NCBI GenBank assembly: GCA_936920625.1
Contig: CAKZHC010000016.1
Span: 105,317 to 169,316, forward strand
Length of the DNA: 64,000 bases
Direction of reading: 5' to 3'
Source: an uncultured Enterobacteriaceae bacterium
GTDB lineage: Bacteria; Pseudomonadota; Gammaproteobacteria; Enterobacterales; Enterobacteriaceae
Part shown: one piece after another, positions 18,069 to 25,966 of the stretch
Layout: each line of letters opens with the position of its first letter
Position numbering within the stretch: the stretch's first letter is position 1
Position numbers and translations under genes: made by a program
The notes under the pieces: generated by a model
What the model was told of the DNA's origin: nothing
The model's database searches: none
What the model saw: the letters and a program-made list of their open reading frames with translations, nothing else

Positions 18069-19637
18069 TCAGACCTGATCCTTTTGTGATTGTTTAATGG
18101 TTTTACGTTGTAACTGCTGCTCTACTTCACGTGCACGCCAGATATTATTTAAGGCATTGACCATCGCCTGGGCGGAGGATTCGACAATATCGGTTGCCAG
18201 ACCAACGCCATGAAATTTGCGATCATTGTAGCTGACCGTGATATTTACCTGCCCTAATGCTTCCTTACCCTCACCTTTAGCGGTTAACTGATATTTAATT
18301 AGCGCGATGTTAAAGCCGGTAATGCGATTGATCGCCTGATAAACGGCATCGACCGGGCCGTTGCCCTCACTGCTAGCTATTTTACTTTCGCTCTGGCAGT
18401 TCAGCTCAACAGAGGCAGTAGCCCAGGCGCCTGAACCTGACTGAACGTTGTAACTTACTAGCGTAAAGTTGTCTGACGCGTCATGTTGATTGTTGATAAA
18501 CGCCAGTGCTTCCAGATCGTAATCAAAAACCTGTCCTTTCTTATCCGCCAGTCTGAGAAATGCGTCGTACAGGCTATCCATATCGTAATCCTCTGGCTGA
18601 TAGCCCATTGATTCCATGCGGTGTTTGACGGCTGCGCGGCCAGAACGAGAGGTCAGGTTGAATTGTACCTGAGTGAGGCCAATAGATTGTGGTGTCATGA
18701 TTTCGTAGTTTTCTCGATTTTTCAGTACACCATCCTGATGAATGCCTGAGGAATGAGCGAAGGCGTTAGTACCGATAATAGCTTTGTTTGCGGGGATAGG
18801 CATATCACAAATCTGGCTGACGGTCTGGCAGGTGCGGTAGATCTCATGATGATTAATGGTGGTGTGTATCTGCATACGCTGTTGACGGGTTTTGATCGCC
18901 ATTATCACCTCTTCCAGCGCACAGTTGCCTGAGCGTTCACCCAGGCCATTCATCGCGCCTTCTACCTGACGGGCACCAGCCATTACTGCCGCCAGAGCAT
19001 TGCCTGTCGCCATGCCTAAATCGTCGTGAGTATGGGTGGAAAGGGTAACCTTATCAATGCCGGGCACCCGCTCGCGCAGCTGGCTGAAGAGCGCTGCGTA
19101 TTCCTGGGGCAGGGTATAACCGACCGTGTCCGGGATATTGATAGTGGTGGCGCCAGCATTAATCGCTGCCTCGACCACCCGGCATAAGTCGTCAATGGGG
19201 GTACGGCCGCCGTCTTCACAGGAGAACTCGACATCATCAGTATAATTACGGGCGTGTCTGATCATCCGGACGGCACGCTCGATGACGTTTGGCAGGGTGC
19301 TGCGCAGCTTGGTGGCGATATGCAGTGGTGAGGTAGCAATAAAAGTATGAATGCGGTAGTGCTCTGCCACTCGCAGTGCCTGATACGCGGCATCGACATC
19401 TTTTTCTGTGCAGCGCGCCAGAGCACACACCCGGCTGTTTTTGATCTGCCGGGCAATTGTTTGTACGGAGTTGAAATCTCCCGGGGAAGAGACCGGGAAC
19501 CCAACCTCCATTACATCTACACCCAGGCGCTCGAGCGCTATTGCTATCTGTAATTTCTCTTTTACACTGAGACTGGCTTGCAGGGCCTGTTCGCCATCGC
19601 GCAGGGTGGTATCAAAGATAATGACTTGCTGGCTCAT
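18069..19637 (-). CDS. leuA: 2-isopropylmalate synthase
   Basis: Condenses acetyl-CoA with 2-oxoisovalerate, the committed leucine step, and is feedback-inhibited by leucine. 522 residues from the ATG of MSQQVIIFDTTLRDGEQ, like E. coli (523). The metal and substrate motifs DTTLRDGEQ, HTHDDLG and SSGIHQDG are intact. The C-terminal regulatory domain is complete (GLATDIVESSAQAMVNALNN). An in-frame ATG six codons upstream is not needed. The gene is preceded by a full leucine attenuation leader and followed directly by leuB. Confidence 0.97.
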   Translation of the reverse strand: MSQQVIIFDTTLRDGEQALQASLSVKEKLQIAIALERLGVDVMEVGFPVSSPGDFNSVQTIARQIKNSRVCALARCTEKDVDAAYQALRVAEHYRIHTFIATSPLHIATKLRSTLPNVIERAVRMIRHARNYTDDVEFSCEDGGRTPIDDLCRVVEAAINAGATTINIPDTVGYTLPQEYAALFSQLRERVPGIDKVTLSTHTHDDLGMATGNALAAVMAGARQVEGAMNGLGERSGNCALEEVIMAIKTRQQRMQIHTTINHHEIYRTCQTVSQICDMPIPANKAIIGTNAFAHSSGIHQDGVLKNRENYEIMTPQSIGLTQVQFNLTSRSGRAAVKHRMESMGYQPEDYDMDSLYDAFLRLADKKGQVFDYDLEALAFINNQHDASDNFTLVSYNVQSGSGAWATASVELNCQSESKIASSEGNGPVDAVYQAINRITGFNIALIKYQLTAKGEGKEALGQVNITVSYNDRKFHGVGLATDIVESSAQAMVNALNNIWRAREVEQQLQRKTIKQSQKDQV

Positions 19638-19681
19638 GAGATTGTCCTTGGTCATGCTTGAGTTGGCCGGAATTGTGGGTA

Positions 19682-19713
19682 TAAAAAAACCCGCGTTCTG
19701 GCGCGGGTTTTTT
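19682..19713 (-). terminator. leu operon attenuator (intrinsic terminator)
   Basis: On the minus strand a perfect 7-bp stem ACCCGCG/CGCGGGT with a 6-base loop is followed by a run of seven T. It lies between leuL and leuA, about 35 bases past the leuL stop, exactly where transcription attenuation of leuABCD operates in enterobacteria. Slow translation of leucine codons in leuL should favour the antiterminator. Confidence 0.92.
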
Positions 19714-19746
19714 CAGGTTTTGCAGGCTTGAATTAAGTTAGTCGAT

Positions 19747-19818
19747 TCAGCCACACTCCCGCCGCGCGCAGTTAAGGCGTAGTCGTAATAGTAGATTAGC
19801 TGAGTGGATACACAACAT
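19747..19818 (-). CDS. leuL: leu operon leader peptide
   Basis: A 23-residue ORF read on the minus strand, beginning MLCIHSANLLLRLRL. Within seven codons it has CTA CTA TTA CGA CTA CGC CTT, that is five leucine codons interrupted by two arginines, including the rare CTA codon three times. AAGG lies about 10 bases before the ATG. It sits between the leu promoter and the attenuator, so it is the leucine-sensing leader. The E. coli leader (28 residues) has four adjacent leucines; this one is related in design, not sequence. Confidence 0.88.
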   Translation of the reverse strand: MLCIHSANLLLRLRLNCARRECG

Positions 19819-19853
19819 CGTGTAAACCTTGTTAATATTGTTTGATACGATTA

Positions 19854-19882
19854 TTGGTACTGGATTCTACTTGTGATGTCAA
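19854..19882 (-). promoter_or_regulatory. leu operon promoter
   Basis: TTGACA (-35) at 19877-19882 and TACCAA (-10) at 19854-19859 on the minus strand, separated by 17 bases. The spacer ends AATCCAG, matching the E. coli leu promoter, which has TTGACA then a 17-base spacer ending TATCCAG. It lies about 36 bases before the leuL start codon. The -10 is weak by consensus, as in E. coli. Confidence 0.75.
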
Positions 19883-20366
19883 TAATAATTCCGCTGACAG
19901 CGCTTTTTTTGATAATAGTTCATAATTATTAATGTAATTTAAGGCGCAGACATGACGGCGTCAGCCACTGCTGTAGGCTGCGATGGTTAATGGTTCAGAG
20001 ATTTTAATCATGGCCGGAATATGCTTGAAAACGTTAGGGACTATTGCGTGTGCTGAAAATTGCGGAACTATCTGATGAACGGCCAGCTCCCGCCTGGCGC
20101 AAGATTGCATTCTTAGCAGCACAATTTTCGAATTTTCTGTGGCACATCTGAAAGTAATCAATCTTGTTGATTTTTTACTTTTCAAATACTGTCAGTATCC
20201 TTCATTAACGTAAAGATCAGTTTCATATATTGCAGGCAAAAATAGTGCTGGCGTGGTGGTCAGGTCCTAGTCGTTTGACCCGCCACGATTCGGGCGGGCC
20301 GGTTATCAGGACGTATTACTGATTTTCAATCCGTCGATGATGTAAACATTCTCAGCTCAGGGCTTC
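19883..20366. other. Spacer without recognisable gene (leuO absent)
   Basis: About 480 bases where E. coli carries leuO, a LysR-type regulator. I see no helix-turn-helix coding segment of LeuO on either strand. The content is AT-rich near both ends. A GC-rich imperfect hairpin (CCCGCC...GGGCGG) lies near 20279-20297 without a T run. A 74-codon minus-strand frame (19961-20185) has no visible ribosome-binding site or recognisable motif and I do not call it. Confidence 0.5.
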
Positions 20367-20696
20367 TCAATAGGGGTAATGCTGAGTTTGGTCTTCAATT
20401 TCAATTATGTGTTTTTTAACCCATTCGGCCGTCCTCGATGCTTTTTCATATCTGAGCGTTGCCCGGTACATTGCTCTTTCGGCCTCTGTGGATGATTGCT
20501 CCGGGCTGGCCGATATACACTGCTTTTGTGGAGCATTCGGCCTGCCGGCGTCATCTTGTAAAACAGGCCTGGATGTCTGCTGTGGTGGCGTATTTTTTCT
20601 GGAATCTGCGGATTGAGGTGTGTTTTGTTCAGTTCTCTGTGACGGATTCGAAGGGTAGAAAGGGGAGGCGTGTACGTTAAAATTTACGGGGTTCAT
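20367..20696 (-). CDS. Hypothetical 109-residue Ser/Pro/Gln-rich protein
   Basis: Not recognised. The chosen start (MNPVNFNVHASPF) has a very good ribosome-binding site, GAGGAG, 8 bases upstream; the longer frame to 20738 lacks one. The first 70 residues are rich in Ser, Pro, Gln, Thr and Asn and poor in hydrophobic residues, so probably disordered. The last 40 (from EAERAMYRATLRYEKASR) look helical and charged. A disordered polar N-terminus is typical of type III secreted effectors, but no Hrp box or chaperone gene is seen, so that is only a suggestion. Its leader resembles that of the short ORF at 20841-20948. It could be a truncated remnant. Confidence 0.45.
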   Translation of the reverse strand: MNPVNFNVHASPFYPSNPSQRTEQNTPQSADSRKNTPPQQTSRPVLQDDAGRPNAPQKQCISASPEQSSTEAERAMYRATLRYEKASRTAEWVKKHIIEIEDQTQHYPY

Positions 20697-20840
20697 ATAG
20701 TGTCTCCTCGTTATGTAAGAGTGAATGAAGAAGATCATTCGGGATTTTAAAAAAATTCCTGACGAGTAATGCAGTGGTGCAGGCTGGCTGATATTCAGAT
20801 TATTTTCGTTTATAGAGGCTTACCTGCTCATTATTAACAG

Positions 20841-20948
20841 TTAGTAACAGCGCTGTGTGGGTGATTTTGGGTTCGCAAACATTCTGATGTCTGTGCTGAG
20901 TGAAGCGGACAGAGGCTGGTGCGCTATTTTGGGTGTGATAGTTCTCAT
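20841..20948 (-). CDS. Hypothetical 35-residue ORF with duplicated leader
   Basis: A short minus-strand frame beginning MRTITPKIAHQPLSASLS and ending after CY. It has a strong ribosome-binding site (CGAGGAGTCATTCA before ATG). The 27 bases up to and including that site closely resemble those before the ORF at 20367-20696: both read CATTCA, then a T-rich stretch, ATAAC, CGAGGAG and CA. This suggests a paralogous gene whose body has been truncated. No known motif. It may not be translated. Confidence 0.3.
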   Translation of the reverse strand: MRTITPKIAHQPLSASLSTDIRMFANPKSPTQRCY

Positions 20949-21513
20949 TGAATGACTCCTCGGTTATTAAAAATGAATGGCCAGGAAGCTAAAACAAATA
21001 AGAAAAATTAATGTTAAGATAGTAAGCAGATAACATATTTTCTTACAATCATTTTTTTGTAAATGTTAAATATGAGTAAATGCTTTTTTGCTCCAGCTTA
21101 TGACACCCACAGTGTTATCTACTTTAAACCTGCAATATTTATCTGAACTTATGTAAGACCAAATAGTTGGCTGGATCAGCGCCTGCCTGATGAATACATA
21201 TGATTTTGACGTGTTGAGATATCATCACAGGCGTTCTGTGGCTGATGGATTCATAGCGGGCGGACTTCTGACGGGCGGGAAGATGATTGCAGTGCCAGGC
21301 AGAATTTTATTTTGGAATTATCTTTAATGATGTCATGTGTTACATGGCACTATTATTGTGCTTCTGTGATGCACAGCAGGCTTAACAGAAAAAACGATCT
21401 TTGTGGAAGATAGCTGAAAAATGACAGTAAAATCATAGCGTAATATTGCCAGCTTTTCTGTATATCATTTATGTTAGCTGATTATGATGCAGGAGTTCTT
21501 TTTGTGGCCGGAT
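20949..21513. other. AT-rich spacer without recognisable gene
   Basis: About 560 bases, notably AT-rich around 20990-21110. I found no ORF with a plausible ribosome-binding site, no tRNA-like sequence and no insertion-sequence ends. It probably holds the promoter of the short minus-strand ORFs, but I cannot name a -10/-35 pair with confidence. Confidence 0.5.
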
Positions 21514-21835
21514 TTATTCAAAGAACTCTATTGGGGCAGCCTTAAGAAATTTTCCAGGCACGTAGCGGTCATAGCCTTTAGCACGGCACCGGGCTATTAG
21601 CTGCTGTCTGGCATTTTTCCCTGATATTCCGGCTTTATCAAAAATTTCCTGTGTATAATTTTCTATGGTTCTTTTGGCCAGAGAGAGTTGGTTAGCTATT
21701 TCCTGAGAGCTCATCCGTTGCAGCAAGATAGAAAACGACCTCGAACGCTTTATCACTGAATAGTTCTGAGGGATTACCAAACTGAATAATGCCTAATCCT
21801 TCACCTGTTGTAAATGACATTGTCCCTTTCTCCAT
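21514..21835 (-). pseudogene. LuxR-type HTH regulator, frameshifted
   Basis: Reads as a small LuxR/GerE-type DNA-binding protein split between two frames. A good start (AGGAG, 8 bases, then ATG at 21835) gives MEKGTMSFTTGEGLGIIQFG. The next homologous piece, VIPQNYSVI, is in a second frame. Then DKAFEVVFYL is back in the first frame, and LQRMSSQEIANQL onward is in the second again to the stop. The segment QRMSSQEIANQLSLAKRTIE is the recognition-helix region of GerE domains, and the C-terminus (CRAKGYDRYVP) is typical of a family of enterobacterial LuxR-like regulators. At least two small indels, nearly compensating, interrupt it. Probably non-functional. Confidence 0.75.
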
Positions 21836-22317
21836 GTCTGATACTCCTGTTGATTTACAGCGATCAATGCTGTGGATTGCGGTTAAGCTGGTCAATAGAT
21901 TATTCATTACAACACACGATTTAAAATGTTTTTGTACACAGGATCACGTATCGGTGTGTCTGGTTTTCATGTTTTCTTGTGGTGCATTAAAGTCCTGAAC
22001 GATCATATTTAATGCTATTGCGGTGATATCCTGGCAACTGCCGTACATAATTTATCGTTCGCTGATTACTGCAACGAGGCGCTGGCAGCACGACTTTTAA
22101 GGTACGTCCTGCTGAGGTGTTGCACCGTCATGGCAATCCGTGATAGCCATATGTACACGGGAAGACATTTTGCTGAACATAAGAATGCTTTGTTATGGTA
22201 TGTGAGAATGCCGTGTTTATGTATGGAAAGCCAGACTGACCAGGCTGCTCACTAATATAGTATGGGCGAGTATCTGCCGGTTAAATAATATTCTAACGGC
22301 TGGAGGAAAAAGAAAAA
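21836..22317. other. ilvIH upstream region
   Basis: About 480 bases before ilvI. In E. coli the comparable region binds Lrp at several degenerate sites, which I cannot place by eye. A TATAGT at about 22256-22261 could be a -10 box but has no convincing -35. The ilvI ribosome-binding site is CTGGAGGAAAAAGAAAAA before the ATG. No gene recognised. Confidence 0.4.
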
Positions 22318-24042
22318 ATGGAGATGTTATCAGGAGCGGAAATGGTCATCCAATCATTGATTGATCAAGGGGTTAAGCACATTTTCGGCTATCCGGGTGG
22401 TGCAGTGCTAGATATTTATGATGCGCTGCAAACGGTGGGAGGAGTGGACCATATTCTGGTGCGTCATGAGCAGGGCGCGGTACACATGGCGGATGGTTAT
22501 GCCCGCTCTACAGGTAGTGTCGGGGTGGTGCTGGTGACGTCGGGGCCAGGTGCTACTAATGCTATCACCGGGATTGCAACAGCCTATATGGATTCTATTC
22601 CTTTAGTGATTCTGTCCGGGCAAGTTCCCACTGCGCTCATTGGTTTCGACGCTTTTCAGGAGTGTGATATGGTGGGGATTTCCCGCCCTGTGGTCAAACA
22701 CAGTTTTCTGGTTAAACAGACCGAAGATATCCCTGGTGTTTTGAAAAAAGCGTTCTGGCTGTCAGCCTCGGGCCGGCCCGGCCCGGTGGTGGTCGATCTG
22801 CCGAAAGATATTCTCCAACCAGGCAATAAGTTGCCTTACCACTGGCCGGAAAGTGTGAGTATGCGTTCATACCAGCCTACCACTCAAGGGCACAGAGGGC
22901 AGATTAAACGTGCGTTACAGACATTACTGGACGCTCACCGGCCGGTCCTGTACGCCGGGGGTGGCGTGGTGACATCAGGAGCGGAAGCAGAGCTACTCGC
23001 CTTGGTCGAAAAGCTAAATCTGCCAGTAACTATGTCTCTGATGGGGTTGGGTAGTTTTCCGGGTACTCATCGCCAGAATCTGGGAATGCTGGGAATGCAT
23101 GGCACTTATCAGGCTAATATGGCGATGCATCATGCCGACCTGATCTTTGCTGTTGGGGTGCGTTTTGATGATCGCACGACCAATAATCTGGAGAAATATT
23201 GTCCGGATGCGACTGTAGTGCACATCGATATTGACCCCTCATCTATTTCAAAAACGGTACAGGCCGATATTCCAATCGTTGGTGACGGGAAGCAGGTGCT
23301 GCAACAGCTACTCAGTATGTTTTCACAACGTAACGATGAGCAGCATTTGGACAGTCAGCGCGATTGGTGGGAAAAAATAGAGAACTGGCGCTATCGTCAG
23401 TGTCTGAAATTTACGCGTGATAATGACACCATTAAACCGCAGCGCGTTGTTGAAACCTTGTGGAGCTTAACCGAAGGCAGCGCTTATATTACTTCGGACG
23501 TGGGCCAGCATCAGATGTTTGCCGCACTCTACTATCTGTTCGACAAACCGCGTCGCTGGATTAACTCCGGCGGGCTTGGCACGATGGGATTTGGCCTGCC
23601 AGCGGCACTTGGCGTGAAACTGGCTCTGCCGGATGAAACAGTGGTTTGTGTGACGGGTGATGGCAGTATTCAGATGAATATTCAGGAATTATCCACGGCC
23701 TTGCAATATAACCTCCCCGTGCTGGTGCTTAATCTCAATAACCGCTATCTGGGGATGGTCAAGCAGTGGCAGGATATACATTATTCCAGCAGACATTCAC
23801 ACTCTTATATGGAGTCTCTGCCAGACTTTGTAAAGCTGGCTGAAGCCTACGGACATGTTGGAATGATCATCGAAAAACCTGCCGAGCTGGAAGAGAAGCT
23901 GGCTCTGGCACTTAAAGAGGTAAGCCTTGGGCGCCTGGTGTTTGTTGATGTAATAGTCGATGGCAATGAGCATGTCTATCCGATGCAGCTTCGTGGTGGT
24001 GGAATGGACGAGATGTGGCTGAGTAAAACGGAGAGGACCTGA
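22318..24042 (+). CDS. ilvI: Acetolactate synthase III large subunit
   Basis: Catalytic subunit of AHAS III, which makes acetolactate and acetohydroxybutyrate for valine, leucine and isoleucine. 574 residues, as in E. coli. The thiamine-activating glutamate is E51 in VRHEQGAVHMADGYA. The ThDP/Mg motif starts GDGSIQMN near residue 448 and ends at NLNN about 28 residues on. FAD-binding segments are kept in the middle domain. A strong GGAGG precedes the start. ilvH follows after 2 bases. Looks functional. Confidence 0.97.
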   Translation: MEMLSGAEMVIQSLIDQGVKHIFGYPGGAVLDIYDALQTVGGVDHILVRHEQGAVHMADGYARSTGSVGVVLVTSGPGATNAITGIATAYMDSIPLVILSGQVPTALIGFDAFQECDMVGISRPVVKHSFLVKQTEDIPGVLKKAFWLSASGRPGPVVVDLPKDILQPGNKLPYHWPESVSMRSYQPTTQGHRGQIKRALQTLLDAHRPVLYAGGGVVTSGAEAELLALVEKLNLPVTMSLMGLGSFPGTHRQNLGMLGMHGTYQANMAMHHADLIFAVGVRFDDRTTNNLEKYCPDATVVHIDIDPSSISKTVQADIPIVGDGKQVLQQLLSMFSQRNDEQHLDSQRDWWEKIENWRYRQCLKFTRDNDTIKPQRVVETLWSLTEGSAYITSDVGQHQMFAALYYLFDKPRRWINSGGLGTMGFGLPAALGVKLALPDETVVCVTGDGSIQMNIQELSTALQYNLPVLVLNLNNRYLGMVKQWQDIHYSSRHSHSYMESLPDFVKLAEAYGHVGMIIEKPAELEEKLALALKEVSLGRLVFVDVIVDGNEHVYPMQLRGGGMDEMWLSKTERT

Positions 24043-24044
24043 TT

Positions 24045-24545
24045 ATGCGTCGAATTTTGTCATTATTACTAGAAAATGAATCTGGTGCTTTATCGCGTGT
24101 GGTGGGGCTGTTTGCCCAGCGAGGTTACAATATTGAGAGTCTGACCGCAGCACCAACTGACGATCCTACTCAGTCAAGAATAACGATTGCGACCGTTGGT
24201 GACGAAAAAACGCTGGAACAGATTGAGAAACAACTCCATAAGCTGATAGATGTATTACGTGTCAAAGAGCTGAGTCAGGAGGCTTATGTTGAAAGGGAAA
24301 TTATGCTTGTTAAGCTCCAGTCTTCCTCCCATTCTGGGCGGGAAGAAGTGAAGCGTTGTAGCGAGATTTTTCGTGGTCAGATCATTGATATCACTCCGTC
24401 GCTATTTACTGTACAGCTGACAGGTGCCAGCGATAAGCTCGATGCTTTTCTTAATACTGTTCGCCCGATAGCGGAGATAGTGGAATTGGTGCGTTCTGGT
24501 GTGATAGGTATGGGGCGCGGTGAAAAATCACCCGTTAGACGCTGA
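24045..24545 (+). CDS. ilvH: Acetolactate synthase III regulatory subunit
   Basis: Small subunit that stimulates IlvI and confers valine feedback inhibition. 166 residues (E. coli 163). The N-terminal ACT domain occupies about residues 1-77 (RRILSLLLENESGALSRVVG, then RGYNIESLT). The second domain contains EIFRGQIIDITPSLFTVQLT. It is 2 bases after ilvI, in the same operon. No disruption. Confidence 0.96.
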   Translation: MRRILSLLLENESGALSRVVGLFAQRGYNIESLTAAPTDDPTQSRITIATVGDEKTLEQIEKQLHKLIDVLRVKELSQEAYVEREIMLVKLQSSSHSGREEVKRCSEIFRGQIIDITPSLFTVQLTGASDKLDAFLNTVRPIAEIVELVRSGVIGMGRGEKSPVRR

Positions 24546-24729
24546 CAGCTACTTTCAGATGTGGAATCAGACGGTAGATGAATTGGGATAACGATTTCTA
24601 CAGATTGTTTCTCAGGCGATAGTGACAGCATATCTGCATTTTTTATTGCTGAAACCAGTTTTTGATTTTATTAATAATTATGTTAAATCTGTTGTAATAG
24701 CAGCCTGATATCCTAATTCTGGGGCGACT

Positions 24730-25746
24730 GTGAAACTGAACGAAATTGCGCGTCTTGCTGGTGTTTCGCGCACTACAGCAAGTTATGTAATCAATGGGAA
24801 GGCCCGGCAGTACCGCGTCAGCGAAAAAACAGTAGAGAAAGTCATGGAGATGGTGCGCAAGCACAATTACCATCCCAATGCGGTTGCCGCTGGCCTTCGT
24901 GCCGGGCACACCAACTCAATTGGTCTGGTCATCCCCGATCTGGAAAACAGCAGTTATACTCGCATTGCCAAATATCTGGAGCGTCAGGCGCGCCAGCGGG
25001 GTTATCAGCTGCTGATTGCCTGCTCAGAGGACCAGCCTGATAATGAGATGCGCTGTGTGGAACATTTGTTACAGCGCCAGGTAGATGCGATTATAGTTTC
25101 TACCTCGTTACCGGCGGAGCACTCTTTTTATCAGCGCTGGCTGAAAGAGCCTCTGCCAATTATCGGGCTGGACCGTGCACTCAATCATGAACATTTTATT
25201 AGTGTGGTGGGAGCAGATGAAGACGATGCTGAAGCGCTGGCGTCAGAATTGCGCAAACTACCAGTAAGCCGCGTTCTCTATTTCGGCGCACTGCCAGAAC
25301 TGTCAGTGAGTCACCTGCGCGAGACGGGTTTTCGCAAAGGCTGGCAGGGGACTGGCTGCCCGGTTGATTATCTGTATAGCACCAGTTTTGAGCGGGGGCC
25401 TTCTGCAGCCCTGTTTGAACATTATTTACAGGATAATCCGCTGCCTGCTGCGCTTTTCACAACCTCGTTTAGTCTGTTGTTGGGAGTAATGGACACACTG
25501 CTGAAACGGACAGGCCATCTGCCCAGAGAGCTTGTGGTGGCGACTTTTGGCGATCATGAGTTGTTGAATTTTCTGGAATGCCCGGTGTTGGCCGCAAGCC
25601 AGCGTCATTGGGACGTAGCTGAGTGTGCGCTGCAACTGGTGCTCCAGAGTCTTGGTGAGCCTCTTAAACCGAGGTCAGGGCTGAGACCCATTCGACGTAA
25701 ATTGTTGCGTCGTGGGCTGCTTAATCGCGTGGGGGGGATGGTGTAA
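24730..25746 (+). CDS. cra: Catabolite repressor/activator Cra (FruR)
   Basis: LacI-family regulator of carbon flow between glycolysis and gluconeogenesis; its DNA binding is relieved by fructose phosphates. 338 residues with a GTG start, close to E. coli (334). The N-terminal helix-turn-helix (LNEIARLAGVSRTTASYVIN) and hinge (NYHPNAVAAGLRAG) are intact. The periplasmic-binding-like sensor domain runs from about residue 60 to 325. It keeps its usual position after ilvIH; in E. coli mraZ comes next, but here an accessory operon intervenes. Confidence 0.96.
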   Translation: MKLNEIARLAGVSRTTASYVINGKARQYRVSEKTVEKVMEMVRKHNYHPNAVAAGLRAGHTNSIGLVIPDLENSSYTRIAKYLERQARQRGYQLLIACSEDQPDNEMRCVEHLLQRQVDAIIVSTSLPAEHSFYQRWLKEPLPIIGLDRALNHEHFISVVGADEDDAEALASELRKLPVSRVLYFGALPELSVSHLRETGFRKGWQGTGCPVDYLYSTSFERGPSAALFEHYLQDNPLPAALFTTSFSLLLGVMDTLLKRTGHLPRELVVATFGDHELLNFLECPVLAASQRHWDVAECALQLVLQSLGEPLKPRSGLRPIRRKLLRRGLLNRVGGMV

Positions 25747-25898
25747 AATTTATGGCAGGCTGGCGGCTGTTTTAAGACGGAATATTGGTCTTACTGATTG
25801 CCGCCGCTGGTTAAGGCCTTTTGCCGTAGTGAAATTCTGCGTGATGATGATTTCGTGGTTTTACCGGCGTACTTTGTGACTCTACAACGACATGTCTC

Positions 25899-25925
25899 GG
25901 ATTTCATTCCGCCGGAATGAAATCC
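25899..25925. repeat. 27-bp near-perfect palindrome after cra
   Basis: GGATTTCATTCCG and CGGAATGAAATCC face each other across a single C: 13-bp arms with no mismatch. It lies between the convergent ends of cra and the SDR gene. There is no T run on either side, so it is not a classic intrinsic terminator, though it could slow polymerase from both sides or stabilise the 3' ends of both transcripts. Confidence 0.7.
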
Positions 25926-25966
25926 AGATTCAGACAACACACCATCAATTGCCGACAGTATTATGA

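Noticed and set aside
19961..20185. 74-codon minus-strand ORF in the leuL-ilvI gap
   Set aside because: No Shine-Dalgarno sequence or recognisable motif, and it does not look like LeuO or any known short regulator.
20270..20300. GC-rich hairpin as an intrinsic terminator
   Set aside because: The stem CCCGCC/GGGCGG has no following T run on either strand and its distance from a gene end is unconvincing.
20697..21140. Hrp-box promoter for the effector-like ORFs
   Set aside because: I looked on the minus strand for GGAACC-N15/16-CCAC and found none, so type III regulation is not supported.
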